Source of the DNA: Algoriphagus sp.
GTDB taxonomy: Bacteria; Bacteroidota; Bacteroidia; Cytophagales; Cyclobacteriaceae
DNA length: 64,000 nt
NCBI RefSeq assembly: GCF_024305035.1
Contig: NZ_JAMWZB010000005.1
Coordinates: forward strand, 107,907-171,906
Reading direction: 5' to 3'
In this document: positions 25,433 through 33,383 of the stretch, piece by piece
How positions within the stretch are numbered: position 1 is the stretch's first letter
Layout of the letters: every line of letters begins with the position of its first letter
Translations under genes and position numbers: made by a program
Notes under the pieces: model-generated
What the model was told of the DNA's origin: nothing
The model's database searches: none
Seen by the model: only the letters and a program-made list of their open reading frames with translations

Positions 25433-26620
25433 ATGCCTGTAAAACCCAAAATTTCTTTTGAGAACCTTGAAGTAGCTTTTGCTTCCAAGAGTGACGCCGA
25501 ACTCCGGAAAATGTACCTGATTTTTGCGACATTGAACAATAACCTGATTTCTGAATTAGGGATCGGTTTGGCTAATTTGGCCTTCAAATTACGGTTTCCT
25601 GTCAAAGGAATCATGAAAAAGACGATGTTTGGCCATTTTTGTGGAGGGGAGACGATAAGTGAAAGTATTGAAGCGAGTAGAAAATTGGCTGAATATGGGG
25701 TGCATTCGATTTTAGATTTATCGGTAGAAGGGAAGGGGGATGAGAAAAGCTTTAACCAGACTACCGATGAGATTTTCCAGACGATAATCGAATCTTCCAA
25801 AACCAATTTTATGCCTTTCGGGGTATTTAAGACGACCGGATTGGGTGATTTTCATATTATGGAAAAAATCCAGTCGGGAAAAACGCTATCCGATCAAGAG
25901 AAAGAAGCTTTTGAGCGGGTTAAAATCCGGGTTAATCGACTTTGCAAGGCAGCTCATGATTTAGGACTAAAAATTCTGGTAGATGCTGAAGATAGTTGGT
26001 ACCAGAATACCATCGATGACTTGGCCTATGAAATGATGGAAAAATACAATCGGGAGCGCTGTGTGGTGTACAATACCTACCAAATGTATCGACATGATTC
26101 TTTGGAGCGATTGAAAAAAGCCCATCAAGTGGCAGTAGAAAAGGGCTATCACTTTGGGGTCAAACCTGTGCGGGGAGCCTACATGGAAAAGGAGCGGGAG
26201 CGAGCAGAAGAAATGGGTTATCCCGATCCAATTCAACCCAACAAAGAAGCTACTGATCGGGATTATGATGCGGCAATTGAATACAGCCTCAGAAATGGGA
26301 TTGCTTTGGTTTGTGCCACACACAATGAAAAAAGTTGTTTGAAACTTACCGAATGGATGGATGAATGCGATATTCATCCAAAATCAGATCTAGTTTATTT
26401 CTCTCAGCTCTATGGGATGAGTGATAACATTTCCTTTAATTTGGCCAAGGCAGGATATAATGTAGTCAAATATTTGCCCTATGGTCCTGTGGAGAAAGTG
26501 ATGCCGTACTTAACCCGGAGAGCAGCCGAAAATACGTCGATCGCTGGTCAAAGTAGCCGGGAATTTGAACTGGTCAGACGAGAGATAAAGCGGAGAAAAG
26601 AGGGGAAGAACAGTAGGTAG
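25433..26620 (+). CDS. Proline dehydrogenase
   Basis: A 395-residue protein from the ATG at 25433, preferred because a -7 promoter box lies just upstream; an in-frame start at 25319 would overlap the promoter. FAD-dependent proline dehydrogenase signatures: 'ILVDAEDSW', 'KPVRGAYMEKER', 'CATHNEKS', 'YLPYGPVEKVMPYLTRRAAENTS' with the Arg-Arg-x-x-Glu-Asn motif that holds proline. It oxidises proline to pyrroline-5-carboxylate at the membrane. It is the stand-alone type, without the P5C dehydrogenase of PutA. Confidence 0.92.
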   Translation: MPVKPKISFENLEVAFASKSDAELRKMYLIFATLNNNLISELGIGLANLAFKLRFPVKGIMKKTMFGHFCGGETISESIEASRKLAEYGVHSILDLSVEGKGDEKSFNQTTDEIFQTIIESSKTNFMPFGVFKTTGLGDFHIMEKIQSGKTLSDQEKEAFERVKIRVNRLCKAAHDLGLKILVDAEDSWYQNTIDDLAYEMMEKYNRERCVVYNTYQMYRHDSLERLKKAHQVAVEKGYHFGVKPVRGAYMEKERERAEEMGYPDPIQPNKEATDRDYDAAIEYSLRNGIALVCATHNEKSCLKLTEWMDECDIHPKSDLVYFSQLYGMSDNISFNLAKAGYNVVKYLPYGPVEKVMPYLTRRAAENTSIAGQSSREFELVRREIKRRKEGKNSR

Positions 26621-26707
26621 TTGGCAGTATCCATAGGTATTTCACGCTGATAGTAGCGATTAAAAAAAGCTAATTGTAACAAGAAACATAAATCATAAAA
26701 CAATAAA

Positions 26708-28414
26708 ATGCAACTTCTGAGCGAACAGGAAATCGAACGAAGAAAGGATCGAGAAGAACTCATCAGATTGGGGGTCAATCCCTATCCTGCGGAGGCTTTT
26801 CCGATCAATGTGACAGCAGAGGATATTCATCGAAACTACGAAAACCGGAAGAACGATTACAAGAATATTTCCATTGCAGGGCGATTGATGAGTCGTCGGA
26901 TCATGGGTTCGGCTTCTTTTGGTGAGATTCAGGATTCTACGGGAAGATTGCAGATTTATGTTCGAAGAGATGACATTTGTCCAGAGGAAGACAAAACTTT
27001 GTATAATTCGGTTTTCAAAAAACTCCTGGGCATCGGTGATTTCATCGGGGTGAAGGGTTATATTTTTACAACTCAGACCGGTGAAATTTCATTGCACGTT
27101 ACCGAATTGAAGGTTCTTTCCAAATCAGTGAAGCCGCTTCCTGTGGTCAAGCGGGATGAACAGGGGAATGTTTACGATGGATTCACCGATCCGGAGATGC
27201 GCTACAGGCAACGCTACGTGGATTTGACCGTCAATCCTGAAGTAAAGCAGACCTTCATCACCCGGTCAAAGATTATTTCTTCCATGCGTCGGTATTTTGA
27301 CGATCATGGCTGGTTGGAAGTGGAAACACCGATATTGCAGGCAGTTCATGGAGGAGCGGCTGCAAGACCTTTTCAGACCCATCACAATACCTTGGATATG
27401 CCGCTTTTTTTGCGGATTGCCAATGAGTTGTACCTCAAGCGATTGATCGTCGGCGGATTTGATGGGGTGTATGAGTTCGGGAAAATGTTCCGCAATGAGG
27501 GAATGGACCGGACGCACAACCCGGAATTTACCTCCATGGAAATCTACGTAGCCTACAAAGATTACATTTGGATGATGGAGATGGTGGAGGATTTGTTGGA
27601 AAAAGTGACCCTTGCCATTCATGAGGATACCAAGGTAACAGTAGGTGAGCGGGAAATTGATTTTGCGGGACCCTACCGCAGGCTGAGTATGTATGATTCG
27701 ATCAAAGAATATGCAGGAATCGACGTCAGCAAAATGGAGGAACCTGAACTTCGCAAAGTCTGTCAGGAGATGGGAATCGAAGTGGATAATTCCATGGGTA
27801 AAGGAAAATTGATCGATGAGATTTTTGGGGAAAAGGTCGAAGCAAATCTAATTCAGCCGACTTACATTACCGACTATCCGATTGAGATGACGCCTTTGGC
27901 TAAAAAGCATCGAACGGAGCCCGGTTTGGTGGAACGATTTGAGCTTTTTGTCAATGGAAAAGAAATCGCAAATGCCTACACTGAGCTCAATGATCCGATC
28001 GATCAGCGCGAACGGTTTGAAGAGCAGTTGAAGTTGGCCGAACGAGGTGATGATGAAGCGATGGCAATGGATGAAGATTTTCTTCGGTCGTTGGAATACG
28101 GCATGCCTCCGACCTCGGGACTTGGAATCGGCATCGATCGATTGACCATGCTGTTGACCAATAAAACGACGATTCAAGAAGTCCTTTTCTTTCCGCAAAT
28201 GCGTCCGGAGCAAAAGCCAATCGAACTCAATGAAGAGGAAAAAGCGGTTTTTGAATTAGTTAAAAAGGTAGAATCAGCCGAGTTAAATGAAATTAAGGCT
28301 GAAGCTGGGCTCAGTAATAAAAAATGGGATGTCGCTGTCAAATCGTTGACTAAGCGAGGATTGGTTACGGTGAAAAAAGAAGGAGAATCCCTGATGATGA
28401 CCTTGGTCAAGTAA
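26708..28414 (+). CDS. lysS: Lysyl-tRNA synthetase, class II, with C-terminal extension
   Basis: A 568-residue protein. The N-terminal OB-fold anticodon-binding domain (about 55-155) is followed by the class II core: motif 2 '[20 protein letters not shown]' and motif 3 '[12 protein letters not shown]'. The usual enzyme ends around residue 505 after 'FFPQMRP'; here about 60 more residues follow ('[22 protein letters not shown]...'), helical and lysine-rich, resembling a small winged-helix, as seen in other Bacteroidota LysRS as far as I recall. It charges tRNA-Lys. Confidence 0.95.
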   Translation: MQLLSEQEIERRKDREELIRLGVNPYPAEAFPINVTAEDIHRNYENRKNDYKNISIAGRLMSRRIMGSASFGEIQDSTGRLQIYVRRDDICPEEDKTLYNSVFKKLLGIGDFIGVKGYIFTTQTGEISLHVTELKVLSKSVKPLPVVKRDEQGNVYDGFTDPEMRYRQRYVDLTVNPEVKQTFITRSKIISSMRRYFDDHGWLEVETPILQAVHGGAAARPFQTHHNTLDMPLFLRIANELYLKRLIVGGFDGVYEFGKMFRNEGMDRTHNPEFTSMEIYVAYKDYIWMMEMVEDLLEKVTLAIHEDTKVTVGEREIDFAGPYRRLSMYDSIKEYAGIDVSKMEEPELRKVCQEMGIEVDNSMGKGKLIDEIFGEKVEANLIQPTYITDYPIEMTPLAKKHRTEPGLVERFELFVNGKEIANAYTELNDPIDQRERFEEQLKLAERGDDEAMAMDEDFLRSLEYGMPPTSGLGIGIDRLTMLLTNKTTIQEVLFFPQMRPEQKPIELNEEEKAVFELVKKVESAELNEIKAEAGLSNKKWDVAVKSLTKRGLVTVKKEGESLMMTLVK

Positions 28415-28466
28415 GGCAAGAATTTAAGCTAAATTCCATTTACCATTGGGTAAAATGATTGGGAAG

Positions 28467-28502
28467 AAGCCTGTCGGAATTTGATTTCCGACAGGCTTTT
28501 TT
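28467..28502. terminator. Terminator shared by lysS and the convergent DUF4197 gene
   Basis: AAGCCTGTCGGAA (28467-28479) pairs perfectly over 13 bp with TTCCGACAGGCTT (28486-28498), followed by a T run. The T run overlaps the stop codon of the DUF4197 gene. Confidence 0.88.
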
Positions 28503-29244
28503 AATCGTATTTTCGTTGGCGCTCGGCATAGCCAAATACTTTTTGAAGTAATGGGCTGGTTCGCGCACTGATATTTTCCCGGATTTTCAATTCCTCTTTC
28601 GCAATTTCTACAAAAAGTCCATCAATGGCTTTTTGAGTCACGTAGGAGCCTAGATCGGTATCGACTTTTTTAACAAATGGAACTTGGTTGTATCGCTCGA
28701 TGACTTCACCCCAGTACTTGGTGGCATTGACTCTGGTGAGACTCTGATCAATGATCGGGGCAAATTTCACGGTTAATGAATCGGTAGTCGTCCGTTCGAA
28801 ATATTGGGTAGCCGCATTTTTTTCACCCAGGAGAATATCCTGCACGTCTTGCAAAGTCATCTGTTTGATAGCGGCAGTAAAAATCGGTTTGGCTTCCTTG
28901 GAGGCATCTTCGGCAGCCCGATTGAGGCTGAGGATGACATCATCGCAGAGTTTTCCCAAGCCAATATTTCGTAAGGTGTTTTCAACTTTTTTGGCTTCCT
29001 CAGGAAAAAGGATTTTGACATCGAGATTTTCCAAAAAGCCATCTTCTGCAGAAAGCCGGTCCGCAGAGATTCCCGTTCCTTTTTCCAGGGCTTCTTTGAT
29101 TCCTGCGGAGATTTCAGAGGTACTGGGGTTTCCGGTGGCTTGCTCCAGAATTTTGGTTAATTGTGCAGTCGATTCGCAGGAGGTGAGAAAGAATATCAAG
29201 CTACTAAAGAGTAGCATTAATGAAGTTGGTTTAACTGATTTCAT
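28501..29244 (-). CDS. DUF4197 lipoprotein
   Basis: A 247-residue protein with a lipoprotein signal (hydrophobic core, lipobox LTSC at about 20-23). The body matches the DUF4197 pattern: 'AGIKEALEKGTG', 'IKILFPEEAKKVENTLRNIG', 'LNRAAEDASKEAKPIF' and 'KYWGEVIERYNQVPF', with a C-terminal 'YVTQKAIDGLF'. The family is envelope-located; its function is unknown. Convergent with lysS. Confidence 0.85.
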   Translation of the reverse strand: MKSVKPTSLMLLFSSLIFFLTSCESTAQLTKILEQATGNPSTSEISAGIKEALEKGTGISADRLSAEDGFLENLDVKILFPEEAKKVENTLRNIGLGKLCDDVILSLNRAAEDASKEAKPIFTAAIKQMTLQDVQDILLGEKNAATQYFERTTTDSLTVKFAPIIDQSLTRVNATKYWGEVIERYNQVPFVKKVDTDLGSYVTQKAIDGLFVEIAKEELKIRENISARTSPLLQKVFGYAERQRKYD

Positions 29245-29492
29245 AAGGGATCGTTTGAAAGTGAAGGTACGAAAAACTAGCGTCGATGGGTTTTAATCTT
29301 TGCCGATAAGTTGGAATAATCAAACTTGGGATTGCTGTTGCAAAATCTTAGCCAGTACCATGGGGTGACTCGGAGTTCTATTTAAAAATTCAGGAATGAA
29401 AATCCTTTTTGATTATTTTTTGTCTAATCAAATCACTTTTTAATTTAAAAATCAGTAATTTATCAACTATTACTTTGTAAATCTACTAGGAA

Positions 29493-30707
29493 ATGAATCT
29501 TCGAATCAATTCAGAATATGGCACCTTGAAAGCCGTTTTGATGCATAGACCTGGAAGGGAAATTGACCGGCTAACCCCTTATAATAAGGAATTTTTGCTG
29601 TTTGAAGACGTGCCTTATTTGGAGGCCTTACAGAAGGAGCACGATTATTTTTCCAACGTGATCAAAGAATCTACCGGAGCCCAGGTATATCAGTTGCGGG
29701 AGCTTTTGATTCGAGTCTTATATGATCGGGAGATTTTATTGAAACTGATCAAGGAATCGCTGCAACGCTCCGGATTGGTTCAATTGGCAGAAGAAATTTT
29801 GGAGCGGTTCTCGACCGCAGAATGTTCCGGAATTTTAACAGCTGGACTTAAAGTTCATGAATTGCGGAAGAAGATGCCGCAACTTGATGCGGGAGAGCTA
29901 TTGGAATACGCCTTTTTGATTTCTCCCTGCCCCAATTTATATTTTCAACGAGATCCCATGGCTTTGACTCCGGGAGGAATTATTTTTTCCTCGATGAAAA
30001 TGGAGGGGAGACAACGGGAAGCGGATTTGCTCCGGACCATTTTTGAAAACCATCCTGATTTTAAAGATCATGTCAATTTACTTTATCCGGCTAATGGGTA
30101 TAATCATCCTCCGAGTATTGAGGGTGGCGATGTGATTATTCTTTCCCATGAGGCTGTGGCAATTGGTAATTCGGAACGAACCGATGAAAAGGCTATTTAC
30201 CAAGCGGCAAAAGCACTTTTGGCGGAAGAGACCGTTCAGCGGGTCTATGAGGTTCATTTGCCGGAGAAGCGAAATTACATGCATTTAGATACGGTATTTA
30301 CCATTCTAGATGAAAACTTGGTATTGACTTATCCTGATGCAATGAATGCGGTACTTAAGACATCCTGCTACACCCTGAAGGAAATTCAGCATGACAAGGT
30401 TCATATTCGAAGAGAAGTGCTTCAGGAATCACTTCTGACTGTACTGGAACGTGAAATTCCGCATTTGGAAGTCTTGGCTACAGCAGATGGCAATCCGGAT
30501 TATTCTATGCGTGAACAATGGTTTGATGGGGCAAATGTCTTTGCGATCGGACCCCGCCGGGTGATTTCGTATAACCGAAACATTCACACGAACCGCGCTT
30601 TGCGAAACATGGGAGTGGAGGTGTTGGAAATTCCCTCCTCCGAACTTAGCCGGGGGCTTGGAGGACCCCGATGTATGACCATGCCCTTGAGTCGGGCAAG
30701 GGTTTAA
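29493..30707 (+). CDS. arcA: Arginine deiminase
   Basis: A 404-residue guanidine-modifying enzyme. Conserved stretches: 'VLMHRPGREIDRLTP', 'FQRDPMA', 'EGGDV', 'MHLDTVFT' with the catalytic His, and the C-terminal nucleophile Cys in 'GGPRCMTMPL'. It hydrolyses arginine to citrulline and ammonia. The usual partners (ornithine carbamoyltransferase, carbamate kinase, antiporter) are not adjacent, so energy yield from the full pathway cannot be assumed. The 248-bp gap upstream is AT-rich and holds no ORF. Confidence 0.9.
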   Translation: MNLRINSEYGTLKAVLMHRPGREIDRLTPYNKEFLLFEDVPYLEALQKEHDYFSNVIKESTGAQVYQLRELLIRVLYDREILLKLIKESLQRSGLVQLAEEILERFSTAECSGILTAGLKVHELRKKMPQLDAGELLEYAFLISPCPNLYFQRDPMALTPGGIIFSSMKMEGRQREADLLRTIFENHPDFKDHVNLLYPANGYNHPPSIEGGDVIILSHEAVAIGNSERTDEKAIYQAAKALLAEETVQRVYEVHLPEKRNYMHLDTVFTILDENLVLTYPDAMNAVLKTSCYTLKEIQHDKVHIRREVLQESLLTVLEREIPHLEVLATADGNPDYSMREQWFDGANVFAIGPRRVISYNRNIHTNRALRNMGVEVLEIPSSELSRGLGGPRCMTMPLSRARV

Positions 30708-30825
30708 AATGAGAGGTCAGCCGCTAAAATCTCTTAGATTTTCTCCCGTTCCCATTTCAATAATTCGAATTCTAAAACTCATCAACTGGAGTGATAGTTA
30801 ATTCTCCCTTCTTTCCAAAAGGCCG

Positions 30826-30852
30826 AAAAAAAAAGCCAACTTCTCAGCTGGC
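30826..30852 (-). terminator. Intrinsic terminator downstream of ilvE
   Basis: On the minus strand GCCAGC (30852-30847) pairs with GTTGGC (30840-30835) with one G-T pair, followed by nine T. Confidence 0.75.
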
Positions 30853-30862
30853 GATTGGTTGA

Positions 30863-31930
30863 TTAAAACTTCATGATCCAATTATGCGGGTCGGATTTAA
30901 CTCCATATTTAATACCGTCTAATTCGGCCAAAACCCGATGAGAGAAGGCGTCTTGAGACTTTTCTGGCAGTTTATAGTCTTTGCCATCAATATGAATCAA
31001 TTGGATATGGGCAATGGTTGCGGCTGTACCGGTACCAAATGCCTCTTCCAATTCTCCTTTTTGAAGGGCGCTTTTTAATTCATCGACGCTTAAAAATCGC
31101 TCCTCAATTGCTTGTCCCCAGTCTTTTGCCAATTGAATTACCGAATCCCGGGTAATTCCCTTGAGAATGGTTCCAGTATGTGTGGGGGCAGTCACCAAAG
31201 TTCCATTGATTTTAAACATCACATTCATGGTTCCGCTCTCTTCAATATGGCTATGACTTTTTCCATCGGTCCAAAGTAGCTGATCGTAGCCTGCTTTTTG
31301 CGCTTGAAGTGCAGGGTAAAGTGATGCTGCATAGTTCCCTGCAGTTTTGGCGGCGCCTGTCCCACCTTCCGTAGCTCGGGTAAATTTGGTCTCTACTTTC
31401 ACGCTTACTGGCTTGGAATAATAATTTCCAACAGGACAGGTGAAAATGATAAATTTGTAGGTATCAGAAGGTTTAACCCCAATATAATCATCGGTAGCAA
31501 ACATAAATGGACGCACATAAAGTGAAGCTCCTTGAGCAGTGGGCACCCAATCCCGGTCCAGATCAATGAGTTGGGTAAGCCCTTCCATGAAGATTTCCTC
31601 AGGCAAAGAAGGCATGCACATCCGTTCTGCTGATTCATTAAGTCTACTCCAATTGGCATCCGCCCGAAAGATGATTACCTCTCCATTTTCGTTTTTATAC
31701 GCTTTTAATCCTTCAAAAATCGATTGTCCATAATGAAGGGCAGCATTGGATGGATTGAGATGCAGTGGCGCATAGGGTTCGATTCGCAAATCTGTCCATT
31801 CTCCATTTTTGTAATCTGCTACAAACATGTGATCGGAGATGGTCTTTCCAAATACCAAATTAGAAAAATCGGTTTCTGAAAGTCTAGAATTTTGGGTCTG
31901 CTTAACCGGGATCGCGAGAGAAGTTTTCAT
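30863..31930 (-). CDS. ilvE: Branched-chain amino acid aminotransferase
   Basis: A 355-residue fold-type IV PLP enzyme. 'HYGQSIFEGLKAY' near the start, the PLP Lys in 'GTGAAKTAGNYAASL', 'EESGTMNVMF' and 'ILKGITRDSV' are the family hallmarks. It interconverts branched-chain amino acids and 2-oxo acids. It lies 61 bp downstream of the cobalamin adenosyltransferase on the same strand and ends at a strong terminator. Confidence 0.93.
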   Translation of the reverse strand: MKTSLAIPVKQTQNSRLSETDFSNLVFGKTISDHMFVADYKNGEWTDLRIEPYAPLHLNPSNAALHYGQSIFEGLKAYKNENGEVIIFRADANWSRLNESAERMCMPSLPEEIFMEGLTQLIDLDRDWVPTAQGASLYVRPFMFATDDYIGVKPSDTYKFIIFTCPVGNYYSKPVSVKVETKFTRATEGGTGAAKTAGNYAASLYPALQAQKAGYDQLLWTDGKSHSHIEESGTMNVMFKINGTLVTAPTHTGTILKGITRDSVIQLAKDWGQAIEERFLSVDELKSALQKGELEEAFGTGTAATIAHIQLIHIDGKDYKLPEKSQDAFSHRVLAELDGIKYGVKSDPHNWIMKF

Positions 31931-31991
31931 GTGAATTTAGGTTATGGCCTTTGCCTATGGAGAGAGGATTTTAAGATCCTCAAAATCAAAA

Positions 31992-32543
31992 TTAGTGTGT
32001 TCGTGGCTTCCAAGTGACTTCCTCAACTTCCAGTTCAGCAGCCATTTTTCTGCCCAAAACAAAGAAATAATCAGAAAGTCGATTTAGGTATTTGATTACA
32101 AGCTCGTTGACCTGCTCATAGGATGCTAGCTCGACCACAATTCGTTCTGCTCTGCGACAAACCGTACGGGCCAGATGACAAAAAGAGACGGATGGATGTC
32201 CGCCGGGTAAAATAAATGCAGTCAGCGCCGGAAGTTGAGCTTCCATAAGGTCCATTGCTTGTTCAAGGGCCAAAATATCCTCATCCTGCAAATCTGGCTT
32301 TTTTACCTTTTCCTTGCCAGGTACCGTAGCCAAGTCAGCTCCCAAAGTGAAAAGCCTATCTTGAATGGATTTTAAGAAATCACTTCTTTTTTCGTTTACA
32401 GCCTGATCTCTTACTAAGCCCACATAGGAATTGAGCTCATCCACCGTTCCGTAGGCATCGATTCTAAGGTCGGATTTGGGTACTCGTACCCCTCCGAGTA
32501 GTGATGTGATTCCTTGATCTCCTGTTTTTGTATAGATTTTCAT
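31992..32543 (-). CDS. Cob(I)alamin adenosyltransferase, PduO type
   Basis: A 183-residue protein with the PduO/MMAB pattern: 'MKIYTKTGDQGITSLLGG' (ATP-binding N-terminus), 'YGTVDELNSYVG', and 'FILPGG...CHLARTVCRRAER' with the conserved Arg-rich helix. It transfers the adenosyl group of ATP to cob(I)alamin to make coenzyme B12. It fits with the cobalamin-binding radical SAM protein and the cobalamin-dependent MetH encoded here, although those need other cobalamin forms. A perfect -7 box (TATTTTTG on the minus strand, 32567-32574) lies upstream. Confidence 0.93.
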   Translation of the reverse strand: MKIYTKTGDQGITSLLGGVRVPKSDLRIDAYGTVDELNSYVGLVRDQAVNEKRSDFLKSIQDRLFTLGADLATVPGKEKVKKPDLQDEDILALEQAMDLMEAQLPALTAFILPGGHPSVSFCHLARTVCRRAERIVVELASYEQVNELVIKYLNRLSDYFFVLGRKMAAELEVEEVTWKPRTH

Positions 32544-32604
32544 TCCTTAGCCCTTCGATTCTGCCACAAAAATAAGAATCTATTTTAGATTTCTTGCTTT
32601 CCAT

Positions 32605-33321
32605 TTAGGCATGTACAGCTGCTCCTCGGGTTGGGTTTGGATTAACTGTGTCGCTCTCGACCAAGCCGTCTCTCAATCGGACGATTCGATGCGCATAATG
32701 GGCAATATCATCTTCGTGAGTGACCATTATGATGGTGTTTCCTTTGGAATGTAATTCATGAAATAGTTCCATGATGCCATAAGAAGTTTTGGAGTCCAGA
32801 TTACCGGTAGGTTCATCGGCTAGGATGATACTGGGATTATTCACCAAAGCACGAGCAATGGCTACGCGTTGCCGCTGACCTCCGGAAAGTTCATTGGGTC
32901 GGTGTTTGGTTCGCTCACCCAATCCTACATTGCTCAATGCCTGAAAAGCGATTTCTTCTCTTTCGGCCTTAGCATATCCCGCATAGACCAAGGGTAAAGC
33001 GACATTTTCCAGACAGCTGGCTCTGGGCAAAAGATTAAAAGTTTGAAAAACAAATCCGATTTCTTTGTTTCTGATTTCAGCAAGTTCATTTTCTGTCATG
33101 TCGCTGACATCCTTGTTATTGAGAATATAGCGACCGGAAGTTGGGGTATCAAGACATCCGATGATATTCATTAAAGTGGATTTTCCAGAGCCGGATGGCC
33201 CCATAAAGGCCACATATTCGCCACGATTAACTTCAATAGAAACGGATTTGAGGGCCTGGATTACTTCAGCTCCCATTTTATAGGTTTTATTGATTTGGTG
33301 GGTTTCAATTACTTTGGTCAT
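32605..33321 (-). CDS. ABC transporter ATP-binding protein (LolD/MacB-type)
   Basis: A 238-residue ATPase with Walker A 'GPSGSGKST', Q-loop '[11 protein letters not shown]', signature '[15 protein letters not shown]', Walker B 'IILADEPTG' and switch His in 'MVTHEDD'. Sequence style matches the MacB/LolD/FtsE group, which drive lipoprotein release, efflux or cell-wall hydrolase control through FtsX-fold permeases. No such permease is adjacent; the upstream 927-residue membrane protein is a different type. Confidence 0.9.
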   Translation of the reverse strand: MTKVIETHQINKTYKMGAEVIQALKSVSIEVNRGEYVAFMGPSGSGKSTLMNIIGCLDTPTSGRYILNNKDVSDMTENELAEIRNKEIGFVFQTFNLLPRASCLENVALPLVYAGYAKAEREEIAFQALSNVGLGERTKHRPNELSGGQRQRVAIARALVNNPSIILADEPTGNLDSKTSYGIMELFHELHSKGNTIIMVTHEDDIAHYAHRIVRLRDGLVESDTVNPNPTRGAAVHA

Positions 33322-33383
33322 GTGGCGTAGATTTAGTTTCGCTTAAAAATAGAATCAATTTGTACAAATTACGAGAATATGGG

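Noticed and set aside
30726..30742. AAAATCT-CTT-AGATTTT hairpin as arcA terminator
   Set aside because: The stem is A/T only and no T run follows; weak as an intrinsic terminator.
31950..31985. GAGGAT/ATCCTC hairpin between the adenosyltransferase and ilvE
   Set aside because: Short stem without a T run on the relevant strand; not enough for a terminator or riboswitch.
32567..32574. Minus-strand TATTTTTG as a full promoter of the cobalamin adenosyltransferase
   Set aside because: The -7 box matches but there is no TTG at the -33 distance; noted in the gene entry only.
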